From: Actibacterium lipolyticum | GTDB taxonomy: Bacteria > Pseudomonadota > Alphaproteobacteria > Rhodobacterales > Rhodobacteraceae | Length of the DNA: 64,000 nt | Direction: 5' to 3' | Assembly: GCF_900184935.1 (NCBI RefSeq) | Contig: NZ_FXYE01000001.1 | Coordinates: forward strand, 248,001 to 312,000 | In this document: piece by piece, positions 35,395-45,400 of the stretch | Numbering within the stretch: position 1 is the stretch's first letter | How the letters are laid out: each line of letters opens with the position of its first letter | The notes under the pieces: model-generated | Told to the model about the DNA's origin: nothing | The model's input: only the letters and a program-made list of their open reading frames with translations | The model's database searches: none | Position numbers and translations under genes: made by a program

Positions 35395-38355
35395 TTACCC
35401 TTCGATGGTCAGCGCTTCGTTTACGAGCGCTGTTTGCTGTGCTTTGTGCATGCTTGCCAAACCCGTCGCGGGCGAGGCGGAGGCGTTACGGCCAACAAAG
35501 CGCGGGCGCTTGTGCTTGGCCTTGATGCGGGTCAGAACCCATTCAATATTCGGTTCAACGAACGTCCAGGCGCCCTGGTTCTTCGGCTCTTCCTGACACC
35601 AGACAACTTCGGCGCCCTTAAAGCGTTCCAGCTCCTTGACCAGAGAGATCGCCGGGAACGGATAGAACTGTTCAAGACGCAGCAGATAGATATCGTCGAT
35701 GCCGCGTGCGTCACGCTCTTCCAGCAGGTCATAGTAGACTTTGCCGGAACAGATAACGACGCGCTTGACCTTGTCGTCTGCGACCAGCTTCGTTTCCGAA
35801 GCGCCGGTTTCAGCGTCATCCCAAAGAACGCGGTGGAAGGACGAACCCGTTGTAAATTCGTCTGCTTTGGAAACGGCCAGCTTGTGGCGCAGCAGCGATT
35901 TAGGCGTCATCAGAACCAGTGGTTTACGGAATGTCCGGTGCAACTGGCGACGTAGGATGTGGAAATAGTTCGCCGGGGTCGAACAGTTGGCGACGATCCA
36001 GTTATCTTCGGCCGACATCTGAAGGAAGCGTTCCAGACGGGCAGAAGAGTGTTCTGGGCCCTGACCTTCGAAACCGTGTGGCAGCAACATCACAAGACCC
36101 GACATCCGCAGCCATTTGCGTTCGCCCGAGCTGATGAATTGGTCAAACATGATCTGCGCTCCGTTGGCGAAATCGCCAAACTGGGCTTCCCACATGACCA
36201 GCGCGTTCGGTTCGGACAGCGAATAGCCGTATTCGAAACCAAGCACCGCGTATTCCGAAAGCATCGAGTCGATGACTTCGTAATGCGCCTGACCTTCGCG
36301 GATGTGGTTCAGCGGGTAATACCGCTCTTCCGTATCCTGATTGATAAAGGCCGAGTGGCGCTGAGAGAACGTGCCGCGGGTCGAATCCTGCCCGGCCAGA
36401 CGTACAGGGTAGCCTTCGGTCATCAAGGAACCGAACGCCAATGCCTCTGCTGTGGCCCAGTCAAAACCTTTGCCCGATGCGAACATCTCTTTCTTGGTGT
36501 CCAACAGGCGGCCCACAGTTTTGTGGATCGGGAACCCGTCAGGCGCGGTGGAAAGGGCAGCGCCCACGTCTTTCATTGTCTCTTCCGAGATCGACGTTTC
36601 ACCGCGCTGATAATCTTCGCCCTCGCGGTCCAGATGGGACCAGCGGCCATCAAGCCAGTCGGCTTTGTTTGGCTTGTATTCCTTGCCCGCCTCGAACTCA
36701 GTGTTCAGGTGGGACTGGAACGCGGCCTTCATATCCTCGATCTCTCCCTCGGGGATCAGGCCGTCTTTGACAAGGCGATCGGTGTAAAGCTGAAGGGTCG
36801 TCTTCTGCTTTTTGATCTTCTTGTACATCAGCGGGTTGGTGAACATCGGCTCGTCGCCTTCGTTGTGACCAAACCGGCGATAGCAGAAGATATCGATAAC
36901 CACGTCTTTGTGGAACTTCTGACGGAATTCAGTGGCAACCTTGGCTGCGTGAACCACGGCCTCTGGATCGTCACCATTCACGTGGAAGATCGGCGCCTCA
37001 ACCATCAGCGCGATATCCGTTGGATAGGGGCTGGAGCGGCTGAAATGCGGCGCAGTCGTAAAGCCGATCTGGTTGTTCACAACCAAGTGGATTGTGCCGC
37101 CGGTGCGGTGACCCACAAGGCCGGACATGCCGAAACATTCGGCCACAACACCCTGACCCGCAAACGCGGCATCGCCGTGCAGCAGGATCGGAATAACCGC
37201 TTCGCGATTGGCATCGTTCAGCTGGAACTGTTTCGCACGCGCCTTGCCCAGAACAACCGGGTTCACGGCCTCAAGGTGCGATGGGTTCGCGGTTAGCGAC
37301 AGGTGAACAACGTTGCCGTCAAATTCACGGTCAGAAGATGCGCCAAGGTGGTATTTCACATCGCCCGAACCATCAACGTCTTCGGGCTTAAAGCTGCCGC
37401 CCTGAAATTCGTTAAAGATCGCGCGGTAAGGCTTTGCCATCACGTTGGCCAGCACCGAAAGACGCCCACGGTGGGGCATCCCGATAACGATGTCTTTGAC
37501 ACCAAGGTTACCGCCGCGTTTGATGATCTGTTCCATCGCGGGGATCAGGCTTTCGCCGCCATCAAGGCCGAAACGCTTGGTGCCCATGTATTTCACGTGC
37601 AGGAACTTTTCAAAGCCCTCAGCCTCGACCAGCTTGTTCAGGATCGCGCGGCGACCTTCACGGGTAAAGGTGATCTCTTTGCCGAACCCTTCGATGCGCT
37701 CTTTCAGCCAGCTGGCCTGCTCTGGGTCGGAAATGTGCATGTATTGCAGGGCAAAGGTGCCACAATAGGTGCGTTTCACGATGTCCAAGATTTCGCGCAG
37801 GGATGCGATCTGAAGGCCCAGAACGTTATCGATAAAGATCGGGCGGTCCATGTCGGCTTCGGTGAAGCCATAGGATTTTGGGTCCAGCTCTGGGTGCGGC
37901 GTGTGTTCGTGCATCCCAAGCGGGTCAAGGTCAGCGACCAGATGGCCGCGAATACGATAAGCGCGGATGATCATCAGCGCGCGGATCGAATCCAGCACGG
38001 CGCGTTTGATCTGTTCGTCCGAAACGGACACGCCCTTTTCGGCGGCCTTGGCTTGAATTTTCTTGCCGGCGTCTTTGACCTCGGCAGCGGCTGCGGGCCA
38101 TTGCCCATCCAGCGCGGCGGTCAAATCGTCATTCGGCTGTGGGGGCCAGTCGGTGCGCGCCCACGATGGGCCCGTGGCCTCTGCCTTTACGTCCAGTTCA
38201 GCATCGCCAAGGGTGGCGAAGAACTGCTGCCACGCCTCATCAACCGCGTTCGGGTCGTTGGCATAGCGGGCATACATCTGTTCCAGATATTCCGCATTAT
38301 GCCCCTGCATAAAGCTGGAGGCATGGAAGACGTCGTTAGGGCTTTGGTCCGTCAT
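35395..38355 (-). CDS. sucA: 2-oxoglutarate dehydrogenase E1
   Basis: A 986-residue thiamine-dependent E1. It opens with the short SucB-binding segment MTDQSPNDVFHASSFMQG and YLEQMYARYANDP. Conserved blocks follow: GMPHRGRLSVLANV, YHLGASSDRE, the active-site GDAAFAGQGVV, CYRRFGHNEGDEPMFTNP and LLPHGFEGQGPEHSSAR. ATG at 38355 has AGGTG upstream; the frame begins nine codons earlier. It makes succinyl-dihydrolipoyl-E2 from 2-oxoglutarate. It lies 63 bp after sucD, with a small GC hairpin in the gap. Confidence 0.96.
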   Translation of the reverse strand: MTDQSPNDVFHASSFMQGHNAEYLEQMYARYANDPNAVDEAWQQFFATLGDAELDVKAEATGPSWARTDWPPQPNDDLTAALDGQWPAAAAEVKDAGKKIQAKAAEKGVSVSDEQIKRAVLDSIRALMIIRAYRIRGHLVADLDPLGMHEHTPHPELDPKSYGFTEADMDRPIFIDNVLGLQIASLREILDIVKRTYCGTFALQYMHISDPEQASWLKERIEGFGKEITFTREGRRAILNKLVEAEGFEKFLHVKYMGTKRFGLDGGESLIPAMEQIIKRGGNLGVKDIVIGMPHRGRLSVLANVMAKPYRAIFNEFQGGSFKPEDVDGSGDVKYHLGASSDREFDGNVVHLSLTANPSHLEAVNPVVLGKARAKQFQLNDANREAVIPILLHGDAAFAGQGVVAECFGMSGLVGHRTGGTIHLVVNNQIGFTTAPHFSRSSPYPTDIALMVEAPIFHVNGDDPEAVVHAAKVATEFRQKFHKDVVIDIFCYRRFGHNEGDEPMFTNPLMYKKIKKQKTTLQLYTDRLVKDGLIPEGEIEDMKAAFQSHLNTEFEAGKEYKPNKADWLDGRWSHLDREGEDYQRGETSISEETMKDVGAALSTAPDGFPIHKTVGRLLDTKKEMFASGKGFDWATAEALAFGSLMTEGYPVRLAGQDSTRGTFSQRHSAFINQDTEERYYPLNHIREGQAHYEVIDSMLSEYAVLGFEYGYSLSEPNALVMWEAQFGDFANGAQIMFDQFISSGERKWLRMSGLVMLLPHGFEGQGPEHSSARLERFLQMSAEDNWIVANCSTPANYFHILRRQLHRTFRKPLVLMTPKSLLRHKLAVSKADEFTTGSSFHRVLWDDAETGASETKLVADDKVKRVVICSGKVYYDLLEERDARGIDDIYLLRLEQFYPFPAISLVKELERFKGAEVVWCQEEPKNQGAWTFVEPNIEWVLTRIKAKHKRPRFVGRNASASPATGLASMHKAQQTALVNEALTIEG

Positions 38356-38418
38356 GGCTGCACCTGATAAATTATGGGCCACGCCCCTGATATGGGGCGC
38401 GGCATTCGTAAGTTGGAA

Positions 38419-39300
38419 TTAGCCGATTGCCTTAAGCACAGCTTCGCCAAGACCGGCGGGGCTGTCTGCGACAACGATACCGGCCGATTTCATGGCTTCG
38501 ATCTTGTCCTCAGCACCGCCTTTACCGCCAGCGACAATCGCGCCAGCGTGACCCATGCGGCGGCCCGGAGGCGCCGTGCGGCCAGCGATGAAACCAGCAG
38601 TTGGTTTCCAACGGCCTTTTTTCTTTTCATCGGCTAGGAACTGAGCGGCTTCTTCTTCGGCAGAACCACCAATCTCACCGATCATGATGATCGATTGAGT
38701 TTCTGGGTCGGCCAAGAACATTTCCAGCACGTCGATATGTTCGGTGCCTTTGATGGGGTCGCCGCCGATGCCAACAGCCGAAGACTGGCCAAGGCCGGAA
38801 TCCGAAGTCTGTTTCACGGCTTCGTATGTCAGCGTACCGGAACGGGACACAACGCCAACCGAACCACGCTTGTGGATGTGGCCGGGCATGATGCCGATCT
38901 TACATGCGTCAGGCGTGATAACGCCGGGGCAGTTGGGGCCGATCAGCGTGGATTTAGAAGTTTCCAGCGCGCGCTTAACCCGCATCATGTCCAGCACCGG
39001 AATGCCTTCGGTGATGCAGACGATCAGTTCCATTTCAGCGTCGATCGCTTCAAGGATCGAATCCGCCGCGAAGGGCGGGGGAACATAGATCACCGATGCG
39101 TTAGCTTCGGTCACGTGCTTTGCTTCGTGAACCGAGTTGAACACGGGCAGGTTAAGATGCGTCTGGCCACCTTTGCCCGGCGTCACACCGCCGACCATCT
39201 TGGTGCCATAAGCAATCGCCTGTTCCGAGTGGAAAGTACCCTGCGAACCGGTAAGGCCCTGACAGATTACCTTTGTGTTTTCGTCTACGAGAACTGCCAT
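38419..39300 (-). CDS. sucD: Succinyl-CoA ligase, alpha subunit
   Basis: A 293-residue subunit. The CoA-binding N-terminus reads [19 protein letters not shown], the [10 protein letters not shown] loop is present, and the phosphohistidine lies in [11 protein letters not shown] (His251). With SucC it interconverts succinyl-CoA and succinate with nucleotide phosphorylation. It starts six bases after sucC. Confidence 0.96.
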   Translation of the reverse strand: MAVLVDENTKVICQGLTGSQGTFHSEQAIAYGTKMVGGVTPGKGGQTHLNLPVFNSVHEAKHVTEANASVIYVPPPFAADSILEAIDAEMELIVCITEGIPVLDMMRVKRALETSKSTLIGPNCPGVITPDACKIGIMPGHIHKRGSVGVVSRSGTLTYEAVKQTSDSGLGQSSAVGIGGDPIKGTEHIDVLEMFLADPETQSIIMIGEIGGSAEEEAAQFLADEKKKGRWKPTAGFIAGRTAPPGRRMGHAGAIVAGGKGGAEDKIEAMKSAGIVVADSPAGLGEAVLKAIG

Positions 39301-39305
39301 CAGTC

Positions 39306-40499
39306 TTACCCCTTCACCGCTTTAACGATCTTCTCGGCGCCGTCTTTCAGGTCATCCGCAGCGATCACGTTTAGGCCGGAGGTCTTGATGATCTCTTTAC
39401 CCTTCTCGACGTTCGTACCTTCAAGGCGAACGACAAGCGGGACTTCAAGACCAACTTCTTTCACCGCAGCGATAACGCCTTCGGCGATAACGTCACAGCG
39501 CATGATGCCACCAAAGATGTTCACCAAGATGCCTTTGACCTGAGGGTCAGAGGTGATGATCTTGAACGCTTCGGTCACTTTCTCTTTCGTGGCGCCGCCG
39601 CCAACGTCAAGGAAGTTCGCAGGTTCAGCACCATACAGTTTGATGATGTCCATCGTCGCCATGGCAAGGCCAGCGCCGTTCACCATGCAGCCGATTTCAC
39701 CGTCCAGCGCGATGTAGTTCAGATCGAACTTCGATGCGGCCAGCTCTTTGGGGTCTTCTTCGGTTTCGTCGCGCAGGGCGGCGATATCGGCGTGGCGATA
39801 GATTGCGTTGCCGTCGAAGCCAACCTTGGCGTCCAGAACTTTCAGATCACCGCTATCTGTAACGATCAGCGGGTTGATCTCCAGCATCTCCATATCCTTC
39901 TCCATGAAGGCTTTATAGAGAAGGCCCATCAGCGAAACGCACTGCTTAACCTGCTTGCCCTCAAGGCCAAGCGTGAACGCGATGCGACGGCCGTGGAAAG
40001 GCTGATAGCCCGTTGCAGGATCAACCGAGAAGGACAGGATCTTTTCAGGGGTCGCTGCTGCAACCTCTTCAATGTCCATGCCGCCTTCGGTGGAGCATAC
40101 GAACGAAACGCGGCTGGTCTGGCGATCAACCAGAAGGGCCAGGTACAGTTCGGTTTCAATGCCGGAGCCATCTTCGATGTAGATGCGGTTGACCACTTTG
40201 CCCGCTGGGCCGGTCTGGTGCGTCACAAGTGTGCGACCCAGCATCTTTTGTGCTTCTTCGGCGGCTTCCGAAACGGATTTGGCAAGGCGGACACCGCCCT
40301 TTTCGCCAGCATCGGCTTCTTTGAAGGAACCCTTGCCGCGGCCACCCGCGTGGATTTGTGCTTTGACGACCCAGAGCGGACCTTCAAGTTCACCTGCAGC
40401 GGTTTTCGCTTCGTCGGCTTTCAGTACGACACGGCCATCAGAGACCGGGGCGCCATAGTCACGAAGGAGTGCCTTCGCTTGGTATTCATGAATGTTCAT
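39306..40499 (-). CDS. sucC: Succinyl-CoA ligase, beta subunit
   Basis: A 397-residue ATP-grasp subunit starting [19 protein letters not shown]. The [15 protein letters not shown] nucleotide stretch, LEINPLIV and the C-terminal [14 protein letters not shown] block are present. The longer frame to 40574 lacks support; ATG 40499 matches the family start exactly. It is the first gene of the suc block and is preceded by two TGTGATCACA-type palindromes. Confidence 0.96.
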   Translation of the reverse strand: MNIHEYQAKALLRDYGAPVSDGRVVLKADEAKTAAGELEGPLWVVKAQIHAGGRGKGSFKEADAGEKGGVRLAKSVSEAAEEAQKMLGRTLVTHQTGPAGKVVNRIYIEDGSGIETELYLALLVDRQTSRVSFVCSTEGGMDIEEVAAATPEKILSFSVDPATGYQPFHGRRIAFTLGLEGKQVKQCVSLMGLLYKAFMEKDMEMLEINPLIVTDSGDLKVLDAKVGFDGNAIYRHADIAALRDETEEDPKELAASKFDLNYIALDGEIGCMVNGAGLAMATMDIIKLYGAEPANFLDVGGGATKEKVTEAFKIITSDPQVKGILVNIFGGIMRCDVIAEGVIAAVKEVGLEVPLVVRLEGTNVEKGKEIIKTSGLNVIAADDLKDGAEKIVKAVKG

Positions 40500-40604
40500 G
40501 AAACTGTCCCGTCTTAGTACAATTCTTGGCCTTAATGGCACAGTCGCTGAACGCCGAAAAACGTTTTCGATCAATATGCGTGGATTTTGACAGGTATTGT
40601 GAGT

Positions 40605-40638
40605 TTGTGATCACACTCTCAAAAAGCGTGATCACAAA
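40605..40638. promoter_or_regulatory. Paired TGTGATCACA-type operators upstream of sucC
   Basis: Two palindromes lie 106-139 bp before the sucC ATG: TTGTGATCACAC (40605-40616) and CGTGATCACAAA (40627-40638), with centres 21 bp (two helical turns) apart. On the minus strand a candidate promoter (TTGAGA, then CAATAC 17 bp later) overlaps the pair, which fits repression. The same pair with the same spacing occurs before sdhC. Confidence 0.65.
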
Positions 40639-40735
40639 ACGATATCGGGCGCCGATTCTTATCATCGCAGGCGTTTGAACGTTGGTCGCGCTAACAGGCG
40701 TTCCCAGTCTGCGCGGCTAGATAACCCCAATGCAT

Positions 40736-41743
40736 TTAACTAAAATTGAACAGTTCGAAGATTTGCGCATCGTGCTGGCGAAGCATGTCATCAAAATGCT
40801 GGGGCGAAAGGTCGAACGCGACGCTGGGAAAATGGCGTTTGATCGCGGGGGCGGGGTCGAACGTGGTGTAATCCAACATGCCGCGGGATCGCAGTTCGGG
40901 TTCAAGTGCTGGGTCCACGACCTGAATGATGTTGTGAAGCTGCATGATGCGGTCAAAAGACCGTCTGTTTCGACGCACAAATTTGATCTGTTCAAGCCGT
41001 CCAGCGCCAAGTTCGGTACGCTTTTTAATCGCGATACCCTTCGTCTTTTTGGCCAGCTTTTCGGCCCAATGCAGCGGGGTCAAACCATCAAAATGCAGCA
41101 ATTTCGTTTCTAACGCCCATTTGGGGTCAGTCTGCGGCATGGGTTTGGGGTGGTGAATGCCCACTTGGCAGCCCAATCCAGTGCGCACGAATGTCTTGCT
41201 GCCTGTGTAGCCCCCGAACCCGTCCTTGGTATAGGCAGCGCTGACGCCGAAAAGTGATGGGTCGTTGCGGTGCTCTTTAGGTCGATTGCGAAAAACGCCT
41301 TCGAAGATCGAGTTGTCCGGAACCGCGCCAAGGTAAGCGCGTTCAGAGTTCGGCGTTTGGACGCAGCCAACTGAGCTTGGAAGGGCTGACAGCTTGGTGC
41401 TGATGTCGCCGGTGCTGATCAGGAATTCGTCGGCGTCGCAATGCAACAGCCAATCAAGGTCGCAGGTTTTGTAGATAAGGTTGGCGTTCAGAACCTGCCG
41501 GCGCGGATGGCGCGACGGGCGTTCGATGCCATGAGAAATCTGCCAGTAATTCTCAGTGCATGTGAACACCTGACAATGGTCGGTCGCGGATAGGATTTCC
41601 TCAATCTCGGGCGCTGGCTTGTCCAGAAAGATGAAGATGCGCGACGCGCCGAGCGACAGATAGTGCGCGACGAAGGCAAGGATCAGGTCCTTGGGCTCGT
41701 CCACAGTGGCGACGACGCCCCATCTTTGAAGGTCGGCACTCAT
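40736..41743 (-). CDS. Glycosyltransferase family 2-like (Glyco_tranf_2_4)
   Basis: A 335-residue protein. It starts WGVVATVDEPKDLILAFVAHYLSLGASRIFIFLD, the entry to family-2-like enzymes of the PF13704 group, and has the DWLLHCDADEFLI motif with the DxD metal site. It lies between mdh and sucC on the same strand, in an otherwise metabolic block. The acceptor is unknown; a surface glycan is likely. The frame begins 14 codons earlier (41785); ATG 41743 is preferred because the conserved part starts soon after. Confidence 0.78.
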   Translation of the reverse strand: MSADLQRWGVVATVDEPKDLILAFVAHYLSLGASRIFIFLDKPAPEIEEILSATDHCQVFTCTENYWQISHGIERPSRHPRRQVLNANLIYKTCDLDWLLHCDADEFLISTGDISTKLSALPSSVGCVQTPNSERAYLGAVPDNSIFEGVFRNRPKEHRNDPSLFGVSAAYTKDGFGGYTGSKTFVRTGLGCQVGIHHPKPMPQTDPKWALETKLLHFDGLTPLHWAEKLAKKTKGIAIKKRTELGAGRLEQIKFVRRNRRSFDRIMQLHNIIQVVDPALEPELRSRGMLDYTTFDPAPAIKRHFPSVAFDLSPQHFDDMLRQHDAQIFELFNFS

Positions 41744-41806
41744 ATAGCGCCGACCCAATGTTTTTGATTTCGCAGCACACGCCAACAGGTGACGTGTGGC
41801 GAAACT

Positions 41807-42772
<966 letters not shown>

Positions 42773-42887
42773 TTAGTTCCCCGTCAGTTGAAATTGCGCG
42801 ATGCGTAGCCATTCGCGGCGCTTCACGCAAGGGCGCTGCGCTGCGGCATGCCAGAACTTCGCCTTTTGCTGGCGCTAACACTGCGCT

Positions 42888-43679
42888 ATGGCTGAAAAAA
42901 GAGCAGTTTCAGCAGGTGTCGCAGTGTTTGAACTTGATTTGATGTTTTTTGCGCTGGCGATACCCGCAGTGATCTTTGCGGGGATTTCTAAGGCCGGTTT
43001 TGGGTCTGGTGCGTCTTTTGCCGCGACGCCGATTCTTGCGCTGGTATTGCCGCCAGCTGCGGCGATCGGGTTGATGTTGCCCCTGTTGATGTTGGTCGAT
43101 CTGGTCACGCTTGGCCCTTACCGCGGTCAGTGGCGTTGGCCTATCGCCAAGCGGATGATCTTGGGCGCGGTGCCGGGCGTCGCGCTGGGCGCGCTGTTAT
43201 ACAACCTGACGAACCCCGACATTTTTCGGTTTCTGATTGGGGCTGTTGCCCTAGGGTTTGTTGCCTTTCAGCTGTCGGTTCGCATGCGTTTGTTCCGATA
43301 TCGCGCAGAACCTTTTTCGCCAAAGGCGGGCGTGTTTGCGGGCACTGTGGCCGGGTTTACCAGCTTTGTCAGCCATGCGGGCGGTCCGCCGGTTGCCGTC
43401 TACCTTTTGGCCGAAGGACTGGGCAAAACGGCCTTTCAAGCGACGACCGTGATGGTGTTCTGGGCGATCAACATCATGAAGTTTGTGCCCTATGCCTTCC
43501 TTGGAATCTTCACGTGGGAAACGTTCGTGGCGGATTTGTTTCTTGCCCCGTTTGCCCTATTGGGCGCGTGGATTGGCATAAAGGCGCATCACATGGTGCC
43601 CGAGCGCGTTTTCTTTGCGCTGACCTACATCTTTCTGTCGATAACGGGCGCTAAACTAATTTGGGACGCGCTGACGTAA
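42888..43679 (+). CDS. TSUP-family permease (sulfite exporter TauE/SafE)
   Basis: A 263-residue inner-membrane protein with seven to eight hydrophobic segments. The N-terminal AGISKAGFGSGASFAATPILAL is the TSUP signature, repeated in the second half as GFTSFVSHAGGPPVAVYLL. The family exports sulfite, sulfoacetate or related anions; the substrate here is unknown. No ribosome site is clear before ATG 42888, and a GTG at 42924 is an alternative. It is divergent from mdh. Confidence 0.82.
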   Translation: MAEKRAVSAGVAVFELDLMFFALAIPAVIFAGISKAGFGSGASFAATPILALVLPPAAAIGLMLPLLMLVDLVTLGPYRGQWRWPIAKRMILGAVPGVALGALLYNLTNPDIFRFLIGAVALGFVAFQLSVRMRLFRYRAEPFSPKAGVFAGTVAGFTSFVSHAGGPPVAVYLLAEGLGKTAFQATTVMVFWAINIMKFVPYAFLGIFTWETFVADLFLAPFALLGAWIGIKAHHMVPERVFFALTYIFLSITGAKLIWDALT

Positions 43680-43701
43680 ATCGCGCCTGAATTGCCACGT
43701 A

Positions 43702-43772
43702 ATTCTGCGATGCGGCAAAACGGGGGTTGCGCAATGCTGCGCAATCGTGATCGTTTGCGCAACAAAATTGCG
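43702..43772 (+). promoter_or_regulatory. mcl2 upstream region: 17-bp element and TTGCGCAA repeats
   Basis: ATTCTGCGATGCGGCAA at 43702-43718 is identical to a site before ccr. It is followed by TTGCGCAA at 43727-43734, CTGCGCAA at 43737-43744 and TTGCGCAA at 43755-43762, then ATTGCG. The repeats lie immediately before the ribosome site of mcl2. They look like binding sites of a regulator controlling the ethylmalonyl-CoA genes, possibly an ScfR/RamB-type protein; that assignment is a guess. Confidence 0.55.
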
Positions 43773-43785
43773 AGGAAGAAGAATC

Positions 43786-44643
43786 ATGGCCCAAGCTGCA
43801 CGCCCCTACCGCTCTGTTCTTTACATCCCCGGCTCGAAAGAGCGGGCGCTGGAAAAAGCCAAGACCCTTCCTGTGGATGCGATCATCTTTGATTTGGAAG
43901 ACGCGGTCGCGGTGGAAGAAAAGGTTTCCGCCCGTGAAACCCTTCGCAATGCGTTGGCCGAAGGTGATTATGGGTCGCGCATGCGGATCGTTCGGATCAA
44001 CGGCCTTGATTCCGAATGGGGGCGCGACGATGCTTTGGCCGCGGCAAGCATGGATTGCGATGCTGTCCTGCTGCCTAAGGTCGAATGCCCAGAGCAAGTG
44101 CAGCAGCTAAGCGAACTGGTTCCAGGCAAAGCGATCTGGGCGATGATGGAAACCCCGTTGGGCATCCTGAACGCGGCTGCGATTGCTGCACACGATCGGA
44201 TGGTCGGTTTTGTGATGGGCACCAATGACCTTGCCAAAGAGCTGAAGTGCCGCTTCCGCGCAGACCGGATGCCCATGCTGACATCGCTGCAAATGTGCCT
44301 GTTGGCGGCGCGCGCCGAAGGGATCGTTGTGGTCGATGGCGTCTACAATGCCTTCAAAGACGAAGACGGGCTGCGCGCCGAATGCGAACAGGGCCGCGAC
44401 ATGGGTTTCGATGGTAAAACCCTGATCCACCCGGCACAGGTCGCCATCGCGAATGCCGCCTTTGCGCCAACCGAAGAAGAGGTGGACCTTGCCCGCCGTC
44501 AGATCGCCGCCTTCGAAGAAGCAGAGGCAAAGGGCCTTGGCGTTGCAGTTGTGGATGGCCGAATTGTCGAAAATCTGCATATCGTGACGGCGCAAGAAAC
44601 GTTGGCCAAGGCGGCCGCGATTGCGGAATTGGAAGGTTCTTGA
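43786..44643 (+). CDS. mcl2: HpcH/HpaI family, (3S)-malyl-CoA thioesterase
   Basis: A 285-residue citrate-lyase-beta-like protein. It starts PYRSVLYIPGSKERALEKA, and the metal site lies in IIFDLEDAVAVEEK and AIWAMMETPLGILNA. In Rhodobacter relatives two such proteins exist: Mcl1 (lyase) and Mcl2 (malyl-CoA thioesterase). The company of mch downstream and ccr/ecm in the same window supports a role in the ethylmalonyl-CoA pathway. ATG 43786 has GAGGAAGAAGAATC upstream; the frame begins 13 codons earlier. The Mcl2 versus Mcl1 choice is the least sure part. Confidence 0.82.
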   Translation: MAQAARPYRSVLYIPGSKERALEKAKTLPVDAIIFDLEDAVAVEEKVSARETLRNALAEGDYGSRMRIVRINGLDSEWGRDDALAAASMDCDAVLLPKVECPEQVQQLSELVPGKAIWAMMETPLGILNAAAIAAHDRMVGFVMGTNDLAKELKCRFRADRMPMLTSLQMCLLAARAEGIVVVDGVYNAFKDEDGLRAECEQGRDMGFDGKTLIHPAQVAIANAAFAPTEEEVDLARRQIAAFEEAEAKGLGVAVVDGRIVENLHIVTAQETLAKAAAIAELEGS

Positions 44644-45191
44644 TGACTTGGCTGGTTCTGGGCCTCTTATTGTGGAGCGTCCCGCATCTTTTCAAACGCA
44701 TCGCGCCAGACGCGCGCGAAAGACTGGGTGACAAGTTCAAAGGGGTTGTGGCCCTTCTGGTTGTCGCGGGCATTGTTCTGATGGTGATCGGATACCGATC
44801 ATTTGACTATGTTCCTGTCTGGACGCCTCCGTCTTGGGGGATGCATTTGACGGATCTGTTGATGCTGTTCTCTGTCGCGTTGTTCGGTTTGGGGAACTCC
44901 AAAAGCCGTCTGCGCAAGAAGTTGCGCCATCCCATGCTGCTCGGCGTGATCGTTTGGGCGGGCGCGCATCTGTTGGTGAATGGCGATCTGGCCTCGGTCG
45001 TTCTGTTCGGTGGAATGGCTGTTTGGGCGGTGGCGTCGATTTTCATGATCAACGCCCGACAGCCTGAATGGGCACCTTATGTCGGCGGCAGCGTGGCTGG
45101 TGACGTGCGCTTAGCGCTGATCACTGCGGCTGTTTATGCGGTTATTGGCGGCATCCACATGTGGATCGGCCCGTCACCTTTTCCGGTGTAA
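44643..45191 (+). CDS. NnrU-family membrane protein
   Basis: A 182-residue protein with about five membrane segments. The NnrU family pattern is seen in LLLWSVPHLFKRIAPDARERLG at the start and RHPMLLGVIVWAGAHLLVNGDL in the middle. NnrU is linked to nitric oxide or nitrite metabolism in some alphaproteobacteria, but no denitrification genes are present here. Its ATG overlaps the mcl2 stop (TGATG), so it belongs to the mcl2-mch operon. Confidence 0.82.
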   Translation: MTWLVLGLLLWSVPHLFKRIAPDARERLGDKFKGVVALLVVAGIVLMVIGYRSFDYVPVWTPPSWGMHLTDLLMLFSVALFGLGNSKSRLRKKLRHPMLLGVIVWAGAHLLVNGDLASVVLFGGMAVWAVASIFMINARQPEWAPYVGGSVAGDVRLALITAAVYAVIGGIHMWIGPSPFPV

Positions 45192-45196
45192 TCCAT

Positions 45197-45400
45197 ATGC
45201 AAGCATACCGTTTATTGACCGAAGAAGACACATCAGCCTTTTGCCACAAAGTGACAGAGGCATTGTCGAAAGGGTGGGATCTGTATGGTGATCCTTCCTA
45301 CGCTTTTGACGCCGCCACCGGCAAAATGCGCTGTGCGCAAGCCGTGGTGAAAGAGGTAGAGGGCGACTATTCGCCCGACATAAAACTAGGAGCGCTGTGA
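45197..45400 (+). CDS. DUF1737 small protein
   Basis: A 67-residue protein beginning MQAYRLLTEEDTSAFCHKV and containing GWDLYGDPSYAFD, the DUF1737 pattern of small proteins with unknown function. ATG 45197 lies six bases after the NnrU stop, and the stop overlaps the mch GTG (GTGA). The longer frame back to 45161 would overlap nnrU. It is part of a tight operon, so it may be translationally coupled to mch. Confidence 0.75.
   Translation: MQAYRLLTEEDTSAFCHKVTEALSKGWDLYGDPSYAFDAATGKMRCAQAVVKEVEGDYSPDIKLGAL

Noticed and set aside
33984-35525. 513-residue plus-strand open frame
   Set aside because: Antisense shadow of sucB; no recognisable motif, whereas sucB is unambiguous.
38382-38399. CGCCCC/GGGGCG hairpin between sucD and sucA
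   Set aside because: Only 6 bp and no T-run; too weak to call a terminator or attenuator in an operon that clearly continues.
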